A stretch of DNA of 64,000 nucleotides from Candidatus Poribacteria bacterium (lineage in GTDB: Bacteria > Poribacteria > WGA-4E > WGA-3G), in the NCBI GenBank assembly GCA_022827625.1, contig JAJEIE010000019.1, forward strand, positions 1 through 64,000. Direction: 5' to 3'. The position numbers were made by a program, and so were the translations under genes. The stretch's first letter is position 1. Each line of letters starts with the position of its first letter. Positions 1 through 9,386 of the stretch are shown here, one piece after another. The notes beneath the pieces are model-generated. The model did no database searches. It was not told where the DNA came from and saw only the letters and a program-made list of their open reading frames with translations.

Positions 1-61
1 TTATAGGTGCGACGCGCCCGTTTTTGTTTGTGCTTTCGTTTTTTTATAACGCTTACCAGCT

Positions 62-138
62 ACCAGTCTTTAACCCCTGTTTAGTGGGTAGGCAGACAAC
101 TTGCCGAGAAGCAAGCCTAAACATGTCTGCCAACTGGT
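62..138 (+). ncRNA. Nested stem structure, possible RNA element
   Basis: Nested inverted repeats are visible: ACCAGT (62-67) pairs with ACTGGT (133-138), GGCAGAC (91-97) with GTCTGCC (125-131), and CTTGC (100-104) with GCAAG (111-115). Together they form a multi-stem structure just upstream of a second hairpin at 193-232. In IS200/IS605 elements the 3' end of tnpB and the right end encode such a structured guide RNA scaffold, and this is the inferred role. One frame (3-140) stays open from the window edge but matches no TnpB motif I recognise, so the transposase link is unproven. Confidence 0.3.
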
Positions 139-192
139 AAGATTATTATAGCACTTTTTGACACTTTCTGTCAAGAAAAAAAATAGAGAAGT

Positions 193-232
193 GGGCATTC
201 CTCCCAAGCATAAATACTTGGGTTTCCTGCCC
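193..232 (+). mobile_element. Hairpin resembling an IS200/IS605 right end
   Basis: An outer stem GGGC (193-196) / GCCC (229-232) encloses an inner perfect stem CCCAAG (203-208) / CTTGGG (217-222), with the symmetric spacers ATTCCT and TTTCCT between them. Hairpins with 'ATTCCT...TTTCCT' shoulders are typical of IS200/IS605-family ends (recalled, not searched). The methyltransferase start codon follows only 9 bases later, so an element may have inserted directly upstream of that gene. No transposase is inside the window. Confidence 0.4.
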
Positions 233-241
233 GAAGATTAG

Positions 242-1036
242 ATGAAAACTACAAGACCCAGACAATACTGGGACGATTACGCATCCCGATTCAAGAATCG
301 AAGTTTGGCAGAAACTTATGCGTTACGACCCCCGTATCCAGAGGAGATGTATGAAATACTTCTCAGTTTGCTGGGAGAATCACGAGGAAAAGTTCTTGAT
401 GTTGGATGTGGTCCAGGAAAGATAGCACGGGCACTCGTCAATCATGTAGATAGCGTTGATGCCGTTGACTTCTCACAGGAGATGATCCGAGTGGGAAAGT
501 CACTCGTTAATGGCGATCACTCAAACCTTCGGTGGATTCGTGGGCCTGTTGAGACAGTAAAGTTGTATCCACCTTACGATATGGTAACGGCTGGTGCGAG
601 TATTCACTGGATGGAGTGGTGTGTGGTTTTTCCGAGGTTCAAAGAAGTACTAACGACAGATGGACACCTTGTCATTATTGATGGAGATCGGCCTATTGAA
701 TCGCCTTGGCACGATGCAGAACTTTCCTTAATCTACAAGTATTCCACTAACAGACACCATGAGCCAATTGATCTGATTCAAGAACTCGTGGATAGAGGAC
801 ATCTACGCTTGGTTGGAGATAAGTGGACACAACCCGTTAACTTCTCGCAATCGCTTACAGACTACGTGCAGTCCTTTCATTCGAGAGAAAGCATGTCCAA
901 AGAACACATGGGACAGAAGAACGCCAAGGCATTTGATGCCGAACTCTCGCATGTATTATCTGACTTTGTTGATGATAAAGGATTTCTGACTTTTCACTTA
1001 GAAGCAAGGGTTACTTGGGGAAGACCCCTGGCATGA
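242..1036 (+). CDS. Class I SAM-dependent methyltransferase
   Basis: A 264-residue soluble protein. Motif I, VLDVGCGPGK (about residues 51-60), is the glycine-rich S-adenosylmethionine loop of class I methyltransferases. An acidic residue closes the next strand (VDAVDFSQEM), as expected for ribose binding. The substrate cannot be told from sequence; the fold resembles small-molecule methyltransferases of the UbiE/Methyltransf_11 type. No Shine-Dalgarno sequence precedes the ATG, and the IS-like hairpin ends 9 bases upstream, so the native promoter may have been displaced. The next gene, an APH-like kinase, follows 56 bases downstream on the same strand. Confidence 0.8.
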   Translation: MKTTRPRQYWDDYASRFKNRSLAETYALRPPYPEEMYEILLSLLGESRGKVLDVGCGPGKIARALVNHVDSVDAVDFSQEMIRVGKSLVNGDHSNLRWIRGPVETVKLYPPYDMVTAGASIHWMEWCVVFPRFKEVLTTDGHLVIIDGDRPIESPWHDAELSLIYKYSTNRHHEPIDLIQELVDRGHLRLVGDKWTQPVNFSQSLTDYVQSFHSRESMSKEHMGQKNAKAFDAELSHVLSDFVDDKGFLTFHLEARVTWGRPLA

Positions 1037-1092
1037 AACGAGAAATTACGCATCCACCTATTATATTGGCTTGGCACTGATAATGGAGGAAT

Positions 1093-1965
1093 ATGCTCCA
1101 ACTGACTGAGAATAACTACTACGCAGCGATTACTGAAAACTTCCCTCAATTACCGATTGAAACATGGGAACCGCTCTACGAAGGTTGGGCGAATCGGACG
1201 TTTCTGGTCAACCAGCGGATAGTCTTTCGCTTCCCTAAACATCAGGTCGCAGCGCACAGCTTGGTACGTGAGATACGTTTACTAACCGAACTTGCACCTA
1301 CCGTTCCCTTGCCTATTCCCCAGTATCTCTACCACGGGCAACCCACACAACATTACCCACTCGTGTTTGGCGGATATACCTTCATTAACGGAACGCCACT
1401 GAATCAGTGTTCACCACAAGTACAATCAGCAACGTGGTGGCAACCGCCGTTAGGAGCTTTTCTCACCGCGCTGCATCGCTTTCCTATAGACCGTGTGCAA
1501 GACTTATTTGAGTCCGACGTTTATACGACATCACAGGCATGGCAGGAAGGGATAACCAAGATGTGGGGAAAAATACAAACCTGCATCTTTCCAAGACTTA
1601 CTCACCGACAGCAAGAAGAAATTACCGCCTATTTTGAGCAGGTGATGGCAAATCCGTCTATCTTTTCCTTCACCCCCGTCTTTATTCACCAAGATTTTTA
1701 TTCACACAACATTCTCGTTGATGTTGATACGGAAACCGTTACTGGAATTATTGATTGGGGAAGTTGCACGGTTGGTGACCCGGCAGAAGATGTTGGGGAT
1801 TTAAGGGCTTACTACGATGGCATTGTTGACGATGGATGGGAGGCTCGCTGTGCTTTTTATCGACGTACCGCCCCGTTTCCGGATTTACTCTATGTTCTTG
1901 AACATAACCAGCAGGAAAAGGTGGCATCAATCATAGAAAAGATTAACGCGTTATGGATACCATGA
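1093..1965 (+). CDS. Aminoglycoside phosphotransferase (APH) family kinase
   Basis: A 290-residue cytosolic protein of the APH/choline kinase superfamily. The catalytic loop HQDFYSHN (H199, D201, N206) and the metal-binding IIDWGS (D221) fit the Brenner and DFG-like motifs. The N-terminal lobe has the expected glycine and lysine region (EGWANRTFLV, FRFPKH). APH-family enzymes phosphorylate antibiotics, but many environmental members act on sugars, amino alcohols or unknown metabolites, so a resistance function should not be assumed. An AGG-containing site sits just before the ATG (ggaggaat). A gene-poor 146-base gap with no recognisable signal separates it from the convergent membrane protein. 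Confidence 0.8.
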   Translation: MLQLTENNYYAAITENFPQLPIETWEPLYEGWANRTFLVNQRIVFRFPKHQVAAHSLVREIRLLTELAPTVPLPIPQYLYHGQPTQHYPLVFGGYTFINGTPLNQCSPQVQSATWWQPPLGAFLTALHRFPIDRVQDLFESDVYTTSQAWQEGITKMWGKIQTCIFPRLTHRQQEEITAYFEQVMANPSIFSFTPVFIHQDFYSHNILVDVDTETVTGIIDWGSCTVGDPAEDVGDLRAYYDGIVDDGWEARCAFYRRTAPFPDLLYVLEHNQQEKVASIIEKINALWIP

Positions 1966-2111
1966 GCCAACTCACACGATTGCGACGGTTCTTTAGTTTT
2001 CTTGTTGGGACGATGTTGAGGGATATACGCACCTATTCTGCCTAAAAACTCTGTCAAATCTATGTGATGATTCTAACAGAAGTTCTACCGCATCATAAAT
2101 GTATTGCTCGG

Positions 2112-4247
2112 TCAATTTTGTCCCGAAAGGCGAAAGTTCGGTCCGCCATCTGTCGACCGAATCGTAAAACCGCTCCAACCCCATCTTTTGTATCTACTTT
2201 TTTCATGGGTATATATCACTTGCGTTAAATGTTCATCCGTAATCGTGATATGGTAACGCCTATCAATCGTCTCATTTCCTACGGGAACCTGCAATCGCTG
2301 AATCTGTTTCTCACCATTCGCGATAAGGTTTACCGCTAACGGTTCAGGTCTATCCTCTTCATCTGCTATATTTGCGCTGAAATGGCATATCACTTCATAC
2401 CTTCCATTCGGAAGTGCGACTCGGAAAACCGCATCTTCTTGCCCCAAAATGCTATCTGTATAAGGTTGTGGAACCCCCAATTTGTTTAGTGAGTTTATAC
2501 GCTCTGACGCTGTTAACCAGCCGTATTTTCCATCAGTGTAAGTTGTATCCACATACACAGGGATATGCCCCGATGTTGTCTGACCATCTTCGGGCTGCAT
2601 GTCAAAAGCAAGGACAGTTTCACCACCCCACATCTCTGGATCGGGGGACTTGCGTTTGCGGCGATAGAGTCGGTTGTAGTCGTTAGAGTCGAGCAGGTCA
2701 TACTCTTCCTCCAGCCCGGCAACGTCGCCGTATTCTGTCCGCCAGATAATAGCAAAATCGGCAAGATATTTCTCTTCCCTATCCTCTTCCTCCTTATACC
2801 GTAGCGGAAAATGATCCGTGTCTGCCTCGTAGTTGTCGAGGTAAGCGATTCCTTTGTAAACTGCCAGTAAGCATTCGAGATGACCGAAGGGTTCAACGTA
2901 TTTCGGTTCAAAACCGAGCGAGTCTGAAAAACCGCCCCATTCCCCCGGTTCGCTCATGAGGATTGTATCTTCCGCGTCCATACCTTCTAACGAGAGCGCG
3001 GTGGTGATGTCTCGGTTCAGCAAGGTATAAGTGTGGACATTGTAACCGAGATGCCATAAGGATAAAGCGATAATGATTCCTGCTGCTGCGTAGTTCACGT
3101 ACCGATGCGCATTAACAGCAAAGAACGGAATCAAGATAAGGAATATGTACAGATGAAACCGATCGTTTATCCAACCCCCGCTATAGCCAGACCACGGGGC
3201 TATGAAAAACATTGCGGTGATAAAGACTGACATGATCAGGAACCCGTCCATTTGTGTCACAACGCGAGTCCAGAGTCGTTCGCCTGTCTCTTTCCATGCT
3301 TCTGATTTACGGAATTGATAGGACGCTCGGATTCTATTGATGATTGTGAGGACAATGGCGATAGCAAAAAAGACCAGCAATACCCGTCCAATCAGCACGT
3401 GATCATCCCGGAAAGAGACTAAGGATTTCATGCCGAAGAAGTAGTCTGTTACCCATTCAAAACCTTTATGATTGCTATTTCCGCCATGCGTGTTGGTGAG
3501 GTAGAAATAGTAGGAAAACATGATAAAGTAAGCAGGTACAAGCGCACCGAGGAAGGACAGTGTCGGCTTGAGTGTCGCCACACCCTCCTTAAGTCGACGC
3601 ATCAACGGTTGTGATGTCTCCTTATGCCCCCATATCCCCTGCAGGGCATCATAAACCGATAAGAAGATGGGGAAGAACGTCAGTGACATGAGGAGCAATA
3701 CATAAGAGTGATAGTGCGTGAGGTAGGTCACCAACGACAACACGTATATGACAATGATGTTTGTCAGTCGAAGTTTATCTTTGACTCGCCACCAGTAACC
3801 CAGCGTAAAGAAAAACAGGGACATACTAAGGACAAAGTTATAAAAACCCATGTGAAGCAGGTAGTTGTAGGCATACATAAACCCAAGCAGTCCAAAGATC
3901 ATATTTCTTTTCGCAATGCCGTTGATGAAATAGAAAAGGGAGAGCGGTAGGAGACCAATACAGAGCGTCAGTACTATCTTTTCACAAACAAGCGGCGGGA
4001 AAACGTACAACAGCACGAGCAGCATCGCGTGCGAGGTCCAGTTGGGAAAGATCGTTGCATTGAGTTCGTAGACTTCACGGAGTCGATAGTTTTCGTGTTT
4101 GTGATATTCCTTCACCACGTAGGAGTTGTAAATGTGGCTCGCCCCATCTTGCGTCGGGAAGTACTTAAAACCCCAGACCGGCAGGAGGTGTAACACCATC
4201 AAAACAATGACTGTAACATACCCGATGGACAATCGACCTATCTTCAT
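2112..4247 (-). CDS. GT-C-like multi-pass membrane protein with C-terminal carbohydrate-binding-like domain
   Basis: A 711-residue protein with about ten hydrophobic segments across residues 7-430, then a soluble C-terminal half. The first helix is followed by a loop containing TQDG (32-35) and H38, the place where GT-C glycosyltransferases carry their acidic catalytic motif, so a lipid-linked sugar transferase is inferred. The tail from about residue 540 (VLAFDMQPEDG, DGKYGWL, NGRYEVICHF) resembles the galactose-binding/malectin-like beta-sandwich fused to polysaccharide-active enzymes. It stands alone on the minus strand, facing away from the plus-strand cluster at 4.4 kb. The substrate is unknown, and a pure transport or unknown role is possible. 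Confidence 0.6.
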   Translation of the reverse strand: MKIGRLSIGYVTVIVLMVLHLLPVWGFKYFPTQDGASHIYNSYVVKEYHKHENYRLREVYELNATIFPNWTSHAMLLVLLYVFPPLVCEKIVLTLCIGLLPLSLFYFINGIAKRNMIFGLLGFMYAYNYLLHMGFYNFVLSMSLFFFTLGYWWRVKDKLRLTNIIVIYVLSLVTYLTHYHSYVLLLMSLTFFPIFLSVYDALQGIWGHKETSQPLMRRLKEGVATLKPTLSFLGALVPAYFIMFSYYFYLTNTHGGNSNHKGFEWVTDYFFGMKSLVSFRDDHVLIGRVLLVFFAIAIVLTIINRIRASYQFRKSEAWKETGERLWTRVVTQMDGFLIMSVFITAMFFIAPWSGYSGGWINDRFHLYIFLILIPFFAVNAHRYVNYAAAGIIIALSLWHLGYNVHTYTLLNRDITTALSLEGMDAEDTILMSEPGEWGGFSDSLGFEPKYVEPFGHLECLLAVYKGIAYLDNYEADTDHFPLRYKEEEDREEKYLADFAIIWRTEYGDVAGLEEEYDLLDSNDYNRLYRRKRKSPDPEMWGGETVLAFDMQPEDGQTTSGHIPVYVDTTYTDGKYGWLTASERINSLNKLGVPQPYTDSILGQEDAVFRVALPNGRYEVICHFSANIADEEDRPEPLAVNLIANGEKQIQRLQVPVGNETIDRRYHITITDEHLTQVIYTHEKSRYKRWGWSGFTIRSTDGGPNFRLSGQN

Positions 4248-4373
4248 TATGCTTCAACCTCAGCAACGTGTGTTGTCTTTCCAATGCTATTTGCGTCTTA
4301 TTCTATTAGATTTTCCTTTTTGTTGCAAGACACAAAATTTTGCGTGCTGTTGGCGAAGTTTGCAAATCAAAAC

Positions 4374-4402
4374 TTGCCTTCTATTCTAAATTGTGATAAA
4401 CT
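4374..4402 (+). promoter_or_regulatory. Possible sigma-70-type promoter
   Basis: TTGCCT (4374-4379) and TAAACT (4397-4402) are 17 bases apart, each matching its consensus hexamer at four of six positions. The site lies 29 bases upstream of the small gene at 4431 and could drive the plus-strand run to 7574. The rest of the 183-base gap (4248-4430) shows nothing else. Confidence 0.35.
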
Positions 4403-4430
4403 ACTCTCAAGATTATGGAGGGAATAAACC

Positions 4431-4658
4431 ATGGTAAGGGAAGTGCAAACTGCTCAGAATGTATGGCCGATGCTAACGGAGGTTGTATTCGTTCCGCATG
4501 CACAGGGCGAGTATCAACGACTTACGGAGGTGTTAGATAATTTAATCGATGTCGTAGGTGAGGATGAAGATCATCCCTTGGCTTCACTGATGGAAGTCAT
4601 CGGTGTGTTGATTGAAAAATATGAAGACGAACATGTTCCAGAATTGACAGAGATATAA
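4431..4658 (+). CDS. HigA-like antitoxin N-terminal domain, no DNA-binding half
   Basis: A 75-residue acidic protein. The pattern EYQRLTEVLDNLID...HPLASLMEVIGVLIEKYEDEH resembles the N-terminal region of HigA-type antitoxins (COG5499-like), in which a helix-turn-helix domain normally follows. Here a stop codon comes straight after that region and the next gene begins 15 bases later, so the DNA-binding half is absent. A strong GGAGG precedes the ATG. No HigB/RelE-type toxin is adjacent. It could be a remnant, a freestanding neutralising domain or an unrelated small protein. Confidence 0.55.
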   Translation: MVREVQTAQNVWPMLTEVVFVPHAQGEYQRLTEVLDNLIDVVGEDEDHPLASLMEVIGVLIEKYEDEHVPELTEI

Positions 4659-4673
4659 CCTATAGATTGGGAA

Positions 4674-5267
4674 ATGGAAATTCCGAGTATTATTATCATC
4701 GACAATGCGTCGCAGGCAGGCACTTATGTCCTGCGGATTCGCCTTAAAAAAGACACTACATTGCAATTCGGACGGTTCAAGAAAGGGAAACTTATTTCAC
4801 TGCCTGCGGGTGATTATGTCTATGTAGGTTCTGCCCTTTCGGAAAAAGGGGCAACCTCACTCGCCCGACGACTTATTAGACACGCAACGCGGAGTGGTAA
4901 TAAACCACCACACACTATTCGGGAAGAAATGATGACTCGGTTCGCCGAATGTGATTTGGGACCTCGTGATCTGTTACCGAAACGCGGCAAAACCTTGCAC
5001 TGGAACGTCGATTTTCTGTTGGATCTACAATCGGCGGAGATTAAAAATATCCTCGCTATCCGTTCTCCTGAACGTTTGGAAAATAGAATTGCCAAATGCT
5101 TGGAACGCGATCCACGGACAGAGATTATTGAACCCGGTTTGGGTGCCAATGATGCACCGGGTAGCACACACCTGTTACGCCTCCGAACAAACAACATATC
5201 ATGGGCATCCCTAATGACGCTCATAGCAGAAAAAGTCTTAAATCAAACAAACAATATTGAAGGTTGA
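4674..5267 (+). CDS. DUF123 (GIY-YIG-like) domain protein
   Basis: A 197-residue protein. The core [11 protein letters not shown] (about residues 43-53) and the following LARRLIRH helix match DUF123, a GIY-YIG-related domain often fused or adjacent to endonuclease III in archaea and bacteria. Here it stands alone. The HWNVDFLL segment (about 107-114) is also a DUF123 hallmark. The biochemical activity of DUF123 is not established as far as I know; a nucleic-acid role is inferred from the fold. The Shine-Dalgarno sequence is weak. It lies 15 bases after the HigA-like gene and 34 bases before the aminopeptidase, consistent with co-transcription. Confidence 0.75.
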   Translation: MEIPSIIIIDNASQAGTYVLRIRLKKDTTLQFGRFKKGKLISLPAGDYVYVGSALSEKGATSLARRLIRHATRSGNKPPHTIREEMMTRFAECDLGPRDLLPKRGKTLHWNVDFLLDLQSAEIKNILAIRSPERLENRIAKCLERDPRTEIIEPGLGANDAPGSTHLLRLRTNNISWASLMTLIAEKVLNQTNNIEG

Positions 5268-5301
5268 AATCTCTTTAATTTTAACGACTTCTGAGGTAAC
5301 T

Positions 5302-6414
5302 ATGCACGATCCACGACTTGATAAACTCGCAGACGTTCTCACAACCCACTCCACCAAGATCCAGCCCGGCGAATTTGTGCTCATTGAAGGCATTGACATT
5401 CCGCAGGAAATGGTTATCGCGCTCATCCGTTCTGTGCGAAAAGCCGGTGGCATTCCGCTCGTTGAACTCAAGCAGAACCGTATCCAACGTGAAATCATTC
5501 TCAATGGAGACGATGCTGGGATAAAATTGATGGGTGAATACGAAATATATCGTATGAAAAAGGTGCAGGCGTACATCGGCATACGCGGTAGCCATAACAT
5601 TACGGAGTTGTCGGATGTCCCGTCGGAGGCGATGCAGCGGTATCAAAAGCATTGGATTCGCCCGCTCAACGATATCCGCGTCCCGAAAACGAAGTGGGTT
5701 GTCCTACGGTGGCCCTACCCGGCGATGGCGCAGCAGGCACAGATGAGCACAGAGGCGTTCGAGGATTACTATTTCGATGTTTGCACGCTCGATTACAGTC
5801 GAATGGAACGCGCCATGGAACCCCTCAAGGCTCTCATGGAAGAAACGGATGAAGTCCACATCGTCGGTGAGGATACCGATTTACGGTTCAGCATCAAGGA
5901 CATACCCGTTATTCCATGTGCCGGTGAATATAATATACCTGATGGAGAATGCTTCACCTCCCCGGTTCGAGATTCCGTCAACGGCACTATCCATTTCAAC
6001 ACACCTACAATCTATCAAGGTACAACCTTTACAGACATCCGACTCCGCTTTGAAAACGGCAAAATCGTCGAAGCATCGGCGAATAACACGGAAAGACTCA
6101 ACGCCATTCTTGATACCGACGAAGGTGCACGCTATATCGGCGAGTTTGCCATTGCCTTCAACCCTTACATCACAAATCCAATGCTCGATATCTTGTTCGA
6201 TGAGAAGATCGCTGGCTCTTTCCACTTCACACCCGGTCAGGCTTACGAGGAAGCGGATAACGGTGTCCGTTCCGCTGTCCATTGGGATATGGTGATGATT
6301 CAAACACCGGAATATGGGGGTGGCGAAATGTCCTTTGACGGGAACCTGATTCGCAAGGATGGACGGTTTGTCCACTCCGCATTGGAAGCACTGAACCCGG
6401 AGAATTTGGTATGA
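5302..6414 (+). CDS. M29-family metalloaminopeptidase
   Basis: A 370-residue cytosolic exopeptidase of the thermophilic aminopeptidase (M29, AmpS/PepS) family, which releases N-terminal residues using a dinuclear metal site. The usual ligands are present: E216 in PDGECF, E281 in GEFAIAF, H308 in SFHFTPG, and H327/D329 in VHWD. The start is placed at 5302, where GAGGT lies 5 bases upstream; an in-frame ATG 45 bases earlier would add 15 unrelated residues. The stop overlaps the next start as ATGA, so the two genes are translationally coupled. Confidence 0.85.
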   Translation: MHDPRLDKLADVLTTHSTKIQPGEFVLIEGIDIPQEMVIALIRSVRKAGGIPLVELKQNRIQREIILNGDDAGIKLMGEYEIYRMKKVQAYIGIRGSHNITELSDVPSEAMQRYQKHWIRPLNDIRVPKTKWVVLRWPYPAMAQQAQMSTEAFEDYYFDVCTLDYSRMERAMEPLKALMEETDEVHIVGEDTDLRFSIKDIPVIPCAGEYNIPDGECFTSPVRDSVNGTIHFNTPTIYQGTTFTDIRLRFENGKIVEASANNTERLNAILDTDEGARYIGEFAIAFNPYITNPMLDILFDEKIAGSFHFTPGQAYEEADNGVRSAVHWDMVMIQTPEYGGGEMSFDGNLIRKDGRFVHSALEALNPENLV

Positions 6415-6896
6415 GTAGAAAACAACACCCCGTATACGGCGATCCACAACGATTTGAAGTCGTCGCTGATTTTATTGCGTCACGATACGGCAATGAGATC
6501 CAGTCGGTTGCCGATGTTGCCGGTGGGAAGGGGATATTGACGCGGCTTCTGAAAAAAAAGAAGAACTTTGAATGTGAACTCATTGATCCGCGACGCACTG
6601 TACTCAAAGGTATTGAACATCGACCTGAACAATTTGATCCCGATATGGCGGATTATTATGACCTGTTAGTCGGACTCCATCCCGATGGTGCGTTGCGTCA
6701 ATTGGGAGAGGCAGCACTCATTCGTCCCGCCGTCATAATTCCGTGCTGCAACTTCTGGGATGAACACCGTCGCGGGCAATATGAATTGTTAATGGCAATT
6801 GAGGATTTCTATCGCCGGCACTCCGTCCGGTTTGAACGGATTGAACTCGACTTCAAGGGACCGAAGAATATCGCTATTGTATCTGAACCCGCTTGA
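6411..6896 (+). CDS. Methyltransferase-like protein
   Basis: A 161-residue protein whose N-terminal part, [16 protein letters not shown] (about 31-46), looks like a class I methyltransferase motif I with an alanine in the glycine loop. It continues with an acidic strand end (ELIDPRR), a LHPDGAL segment and IPCCNFW near residue 110. This layout resembles short methyltransferase-like proteins of unknown substrate; the C-terminal part of the fold seems reduced. Its ATGA overlap with the M29 peptidase implies coupled expression. The function is not recognised beyond the fold. Confidence 0.6.
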   Translation: MSRKQHPVYGDPQRFEVVADFIASRYGNEIQSVADVAGGKGILTRLLKKKKNFECELIDPRRTVLKGIEHRPEQFDPDMADYYDLLVGLHPDGALRQLGEAALIRPAVIIPCCNFWDEHRRGQYELLMAIEDFYRRHSVRFERIELDFKGPKNIAIVSEPA

Positions 6897-6944
6897 ACAT
6901 AAGTTAAGTGCTGTCTCCAATGTTTTGTAACCACAATTCGGCTT

Positions 6945-7574
6945 ATGAGAAAATGGATTCTCACGGCAATCGGAATCAGCCTCTCGTTCGCATTGGGATA
7001 CCTCTTTCTTGAAGGAAGCCGTTATAGCCAACTGCTCGGTTTTTTCGGGTATATGAGCGTTGCCTGCACGATAATCCCATTGCCGACACCACCCTATGTC
7101 ATCGCACTCGGAAAAGTCTTTGATCCGGTCCTCGTGGCTCTCGCTGGATCGGTCGGGAATTGCATTGCCGCATTTGTAGAATATCGCTTGCTGCTTTGGA
7201 TCTTTTCAAAAACTGAACTTCAGTCTCGCCTCGAAACCAGCCGCATCTTCCAACGGTTTTCCTACTATTTTCGTCGTATGGCGTTCGTATGTCTAATTTT
7301 CACTGGGTTCACGCCAATCCCCTTTGAACCTTTTCGATTCGCCGCGATTTTGGCAGGCTATAATCTCACCTTGTATCTGCTGGCAGTTTTGCTCGGACGT
7401 TTTCCACGCTATTATCTTATGGCACTCCTCGGCGACCGATTCCAGATCCCAACACACTATCTGATTATCCTTCTCATCCTTTTGATTACCATTCCTGTAG
7501 TGGGAATGTTGGTCAGACGTTACACGTCTGCTGACAATGACGGCGGGGTAGCCAAGCACACAACAGAGAACTGA
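6945..7574 (+). CDS. VTT-domain (DedA/YqaA-like) membrane protein
   Basis: A 209-residue integral membrane protein with about five hydrophobic segments. The core IIPLPTPPYVIALGKVFDP (residues 45-63), followed by AGSVGNCIAAFVEY and FTGFTPIPFEPFRFAAI, matches the VTT (formerly SNARE-associated) domain, with its re-entrant proline loop and conserved arginine. DedA-superfamily members act in membrane lipid homeostasis, some as undecaprenyl-phosphate or phospholipid transporters; which applies here is unknown. It follows the methyltransferase-like gene by 48 bases on the same strand. Confidence 0.75.
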   Translation: MRKWILTAIGISLSFALGYLFLEGSRYSQLLGFFGYMSVACTIIPLPTPPYVIALGKVFDPVLVALAGSVGNCIAAFVEYRLLLWIFSKTELQSRLETSRIFQRFSYYFRRMAFVCLIFTGFTPIPFEPFRFAAILAGYNLTLYLLAVLLGRFPRYYLMALLGDRFQIPTHYLIILLILLITIPVVGMLVRRYTSADNDGGVAKHTTEN

Positions 7575-7602
7575 AAACTGAGTGCCTTTGCGGATTTCTC
7601 TA

Positions 7603-7631
7603 TTGCCGTTTTCTTGGCAATCGACTATACT
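7603..7631 (+). promoter_or_regulatory. Probable sigma-70-type promoter
   Basis: TTGCCG (7603-7608) and TATACT (7626-7631) are separated by 17 bases. It reads toward the sulfatase 200 bases downstream, and the resulting leader would contain the palindromic repeat at 7684-7743. Confidence 0.4.
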
Positions 7632-7683
7632 TAACGTAAGTTTGAATTATGGTGAATTCAATAATTAATTGGACACTCCTGTC

Positions 7684-7743
7684 GTACCGCAAACTGTTAG
7701 TTTGCGTGACAGTCCCTACACACAAACTAACAGTTTGTGCTAC
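7684..7743. repeat. REP/MITE-like inverted repeat, copy 1
   Basis: A 60-base element whose outer 21 bases on each side are inverted copies (19 of 21 match). Each arm contains the self-palindromic core AAACTGTTAGTTT. A second copy lies at 15966-16021 with the same arms and a different centre. No transposase is associated, so it is best called a REP- or MITE-like non-autonomous repeat. The rest of the 7575-7833 gap holds the promoter-like sequence at 7603-7631 and nothing else seen. Confidence 0.75.
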
Positions 7744-7833
7744 AAGTGTTCACATATTTTTGGGTTTTACTATAAGATCTAAGTTATGCATAGTTTTCTA
7801 TCTCTATAAGACTGAATACCGAAAAGGAATAAT

Positions 7834-9270
7834 ATGGCACGACAACCCAATATTCTATTTCTCCTCACCGATCAGCAACGTTTCGATTCACTCGGCTGCA
7901 ACGGTGCACCAATTTGCAGAACACCTGCCGTTGACGAAATCGCTGCGACAGGTATGCGATTTACAAACGCCTATACCCCGATCGCCCTCTGTTCACCCGC
8001 ACGCGGGTCGCTCCTCACTGGACTTTATCCACACAATCACGGGCAGCTATCGAATATGGGGAACTTCAACGGCGTATTTGCAAATCAAATTCTCGACAAA
8101 CCGGCATACCCGAAACTCTTGACAGAGGCAGGCTATCGGGTGAGTTGTGTCGGTAAGTGGCATCTCGCTAAAGAAGGCGATACGGAATTCTGGGGTTACG
8201 ACAAGTGGCATCCGTATCGCGAGTGGCATCAGTGGCTTCGTGATGACGGTATTGACTTCCGAATTGATAGAGACGCTGTTCAACCCTTTGAATGGGGCGG
8301 TGAGGCACCTTTCTATGGAAGACACCCGCTCCCCGCAGAACGGACGATGGAGGCGTGGACCGCAGATAAAACAATTGCGTTGCTCAACGGTTATGCGGAT
8401 TCTGAACAACCCTTTATGATTGCCTCGAACTTCTTCGGACCGCATTTCCCGTATGCCGTGCCTGCACCTTACGACACAATGTACGATCCCGATAGCGTTG
8501 AACGGTGGGGGAACTTTGATGAGCAGTTCATCAACAAACCGCTTATTCAGCAGAAAGAGATGCTCCGTTGGAACGCCAGCCATCTGACATGGCCCGATTG
8601 GCAGAAAGTCATCGCTGCCTATTGGGGATACTGTACTTTCATTGACGATCAGGTCCGACGAATCCTTGACTGCCTCGAAGCAAGCAATTTGGCGGAAAAT
8701 ACGATTATTATCTTTTCAACCGATCACGGCGATATGCTCGGCAGCCATCGGCTTTTCAACAAAGGTTTCCACATGTACGAGGAGACGCACCACATCCCCC
8801 TCGTTATTCGCTGGCACGACGCAACATCACCCGGCACGACGTGTGATGAATTTGTGAACCTTGTAGACCTCATGCCGACTTTTTTGGAACTCGGTGGCGC
8901 GGTAGGTCCTGGGAATCTTGACGGTAGATCCATTGTGCCTTTGTTAAGAGGGGAAACCGTAGATGATTGGCCCGATGATGTGTTCGCCGAATTTCACGGG
9001 TACGAGCCGACGCTTGCTTCCGTCAGAATGGTGCGGACGGATTCTTGGAAGTACGTCTACAATCCTTACAGTGAAGATGAACTCTACGACATGAAGAGCG
9101 ACCCACACGAACTCCATAACTTGGCAGGACACTTGGGGTACAAACATGTCCTCCGCCGTATGAAAGCACGTATGGTTGATCGTTTGCGTGAAACGAGAGA
9201 CAATATCGTCATGGATGGCGGATGGCAGAGCAATTCCTTTGATCTGCTCATTTCAGGACGGGAACGGTAG
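7834..9270 (+). CDS. Type I (formylglycine) sulfatase, S1 family
   Basis: A 478-residue sulfatase. It opens with PNILFLLTDQQR, the first metal-binding aspartate region. The signature CSPARGSLLTG begins at C53, which is converted to formylglycine in active enzymes (C-x-P-x-R intact). Later metal and substrate residues sit in FSTDHGDMLGSH. It cleaves sulfate esters, probably from carbohydrate, but the substrate subfamily cannot be read by eye. There is no signal peptide, so it is probably cytosolic unless exported another way. AAGGA lies 6 bases before the ATG. No formylglycine-generating enzyme gene is in the window. Confidence 0.9.
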   Translation: MARQPNILFLLTDQQRFDSLGCNGAPICRTPAVDEIAATGMRFTNAYTPIALCSPARGSLLTGLYPHNHGQLSNMGNFNGVFANQILDKPAYPKLLTEAGYRVSCVGKWHLAKEGDTEFWGYDKWHPYREWHQWLRDDGIDFRIDRDAVQPFEWGGEAPFYGRHPLPAERTMEAWTADKTIALLNGYADSEQPFMIASNFFGPHFPYAVPAPYDTMYDPDSVERWGNFDEQFINKPLIQQKEMLRWNASHLTWPDWQKVIAAYWGYCTFIDDQVRRILDCLEASNLAENTIIIFSTDHGDMLGSHRLFNKGFHMYEETHHIPLVIRWHDATSPGTTCDEFVNLVDLMPTFLELGGAVGPGNLDGRSIVPLLRGETVDDWPDDVFAEFHGYEPTLASVRMVRTDSWKYVYNPYSEDELYDMKSDPHELHNLAGHLGYKHVLRRMKARMVDRLRETRDNIVMDGGWQSNSFDLLISGRER

Positions 9271-9386
9271 GACTCGCGATAACGGTTTTTGCTCGGAAAC
9301 TTGGGTTTGAAAAAAATGTGGAAATGTGATAGCATGTCTATCAAAATCCCATCCTTTCTCACCGAACCGCAAGGAAAATTAAGAAA

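Noticed and set aside
3-140. Open frame at the left edge as a TnpB tail
   Set aside because: No zinc-finger or catalytic motif is visible; the frame is cut off by the window edge.
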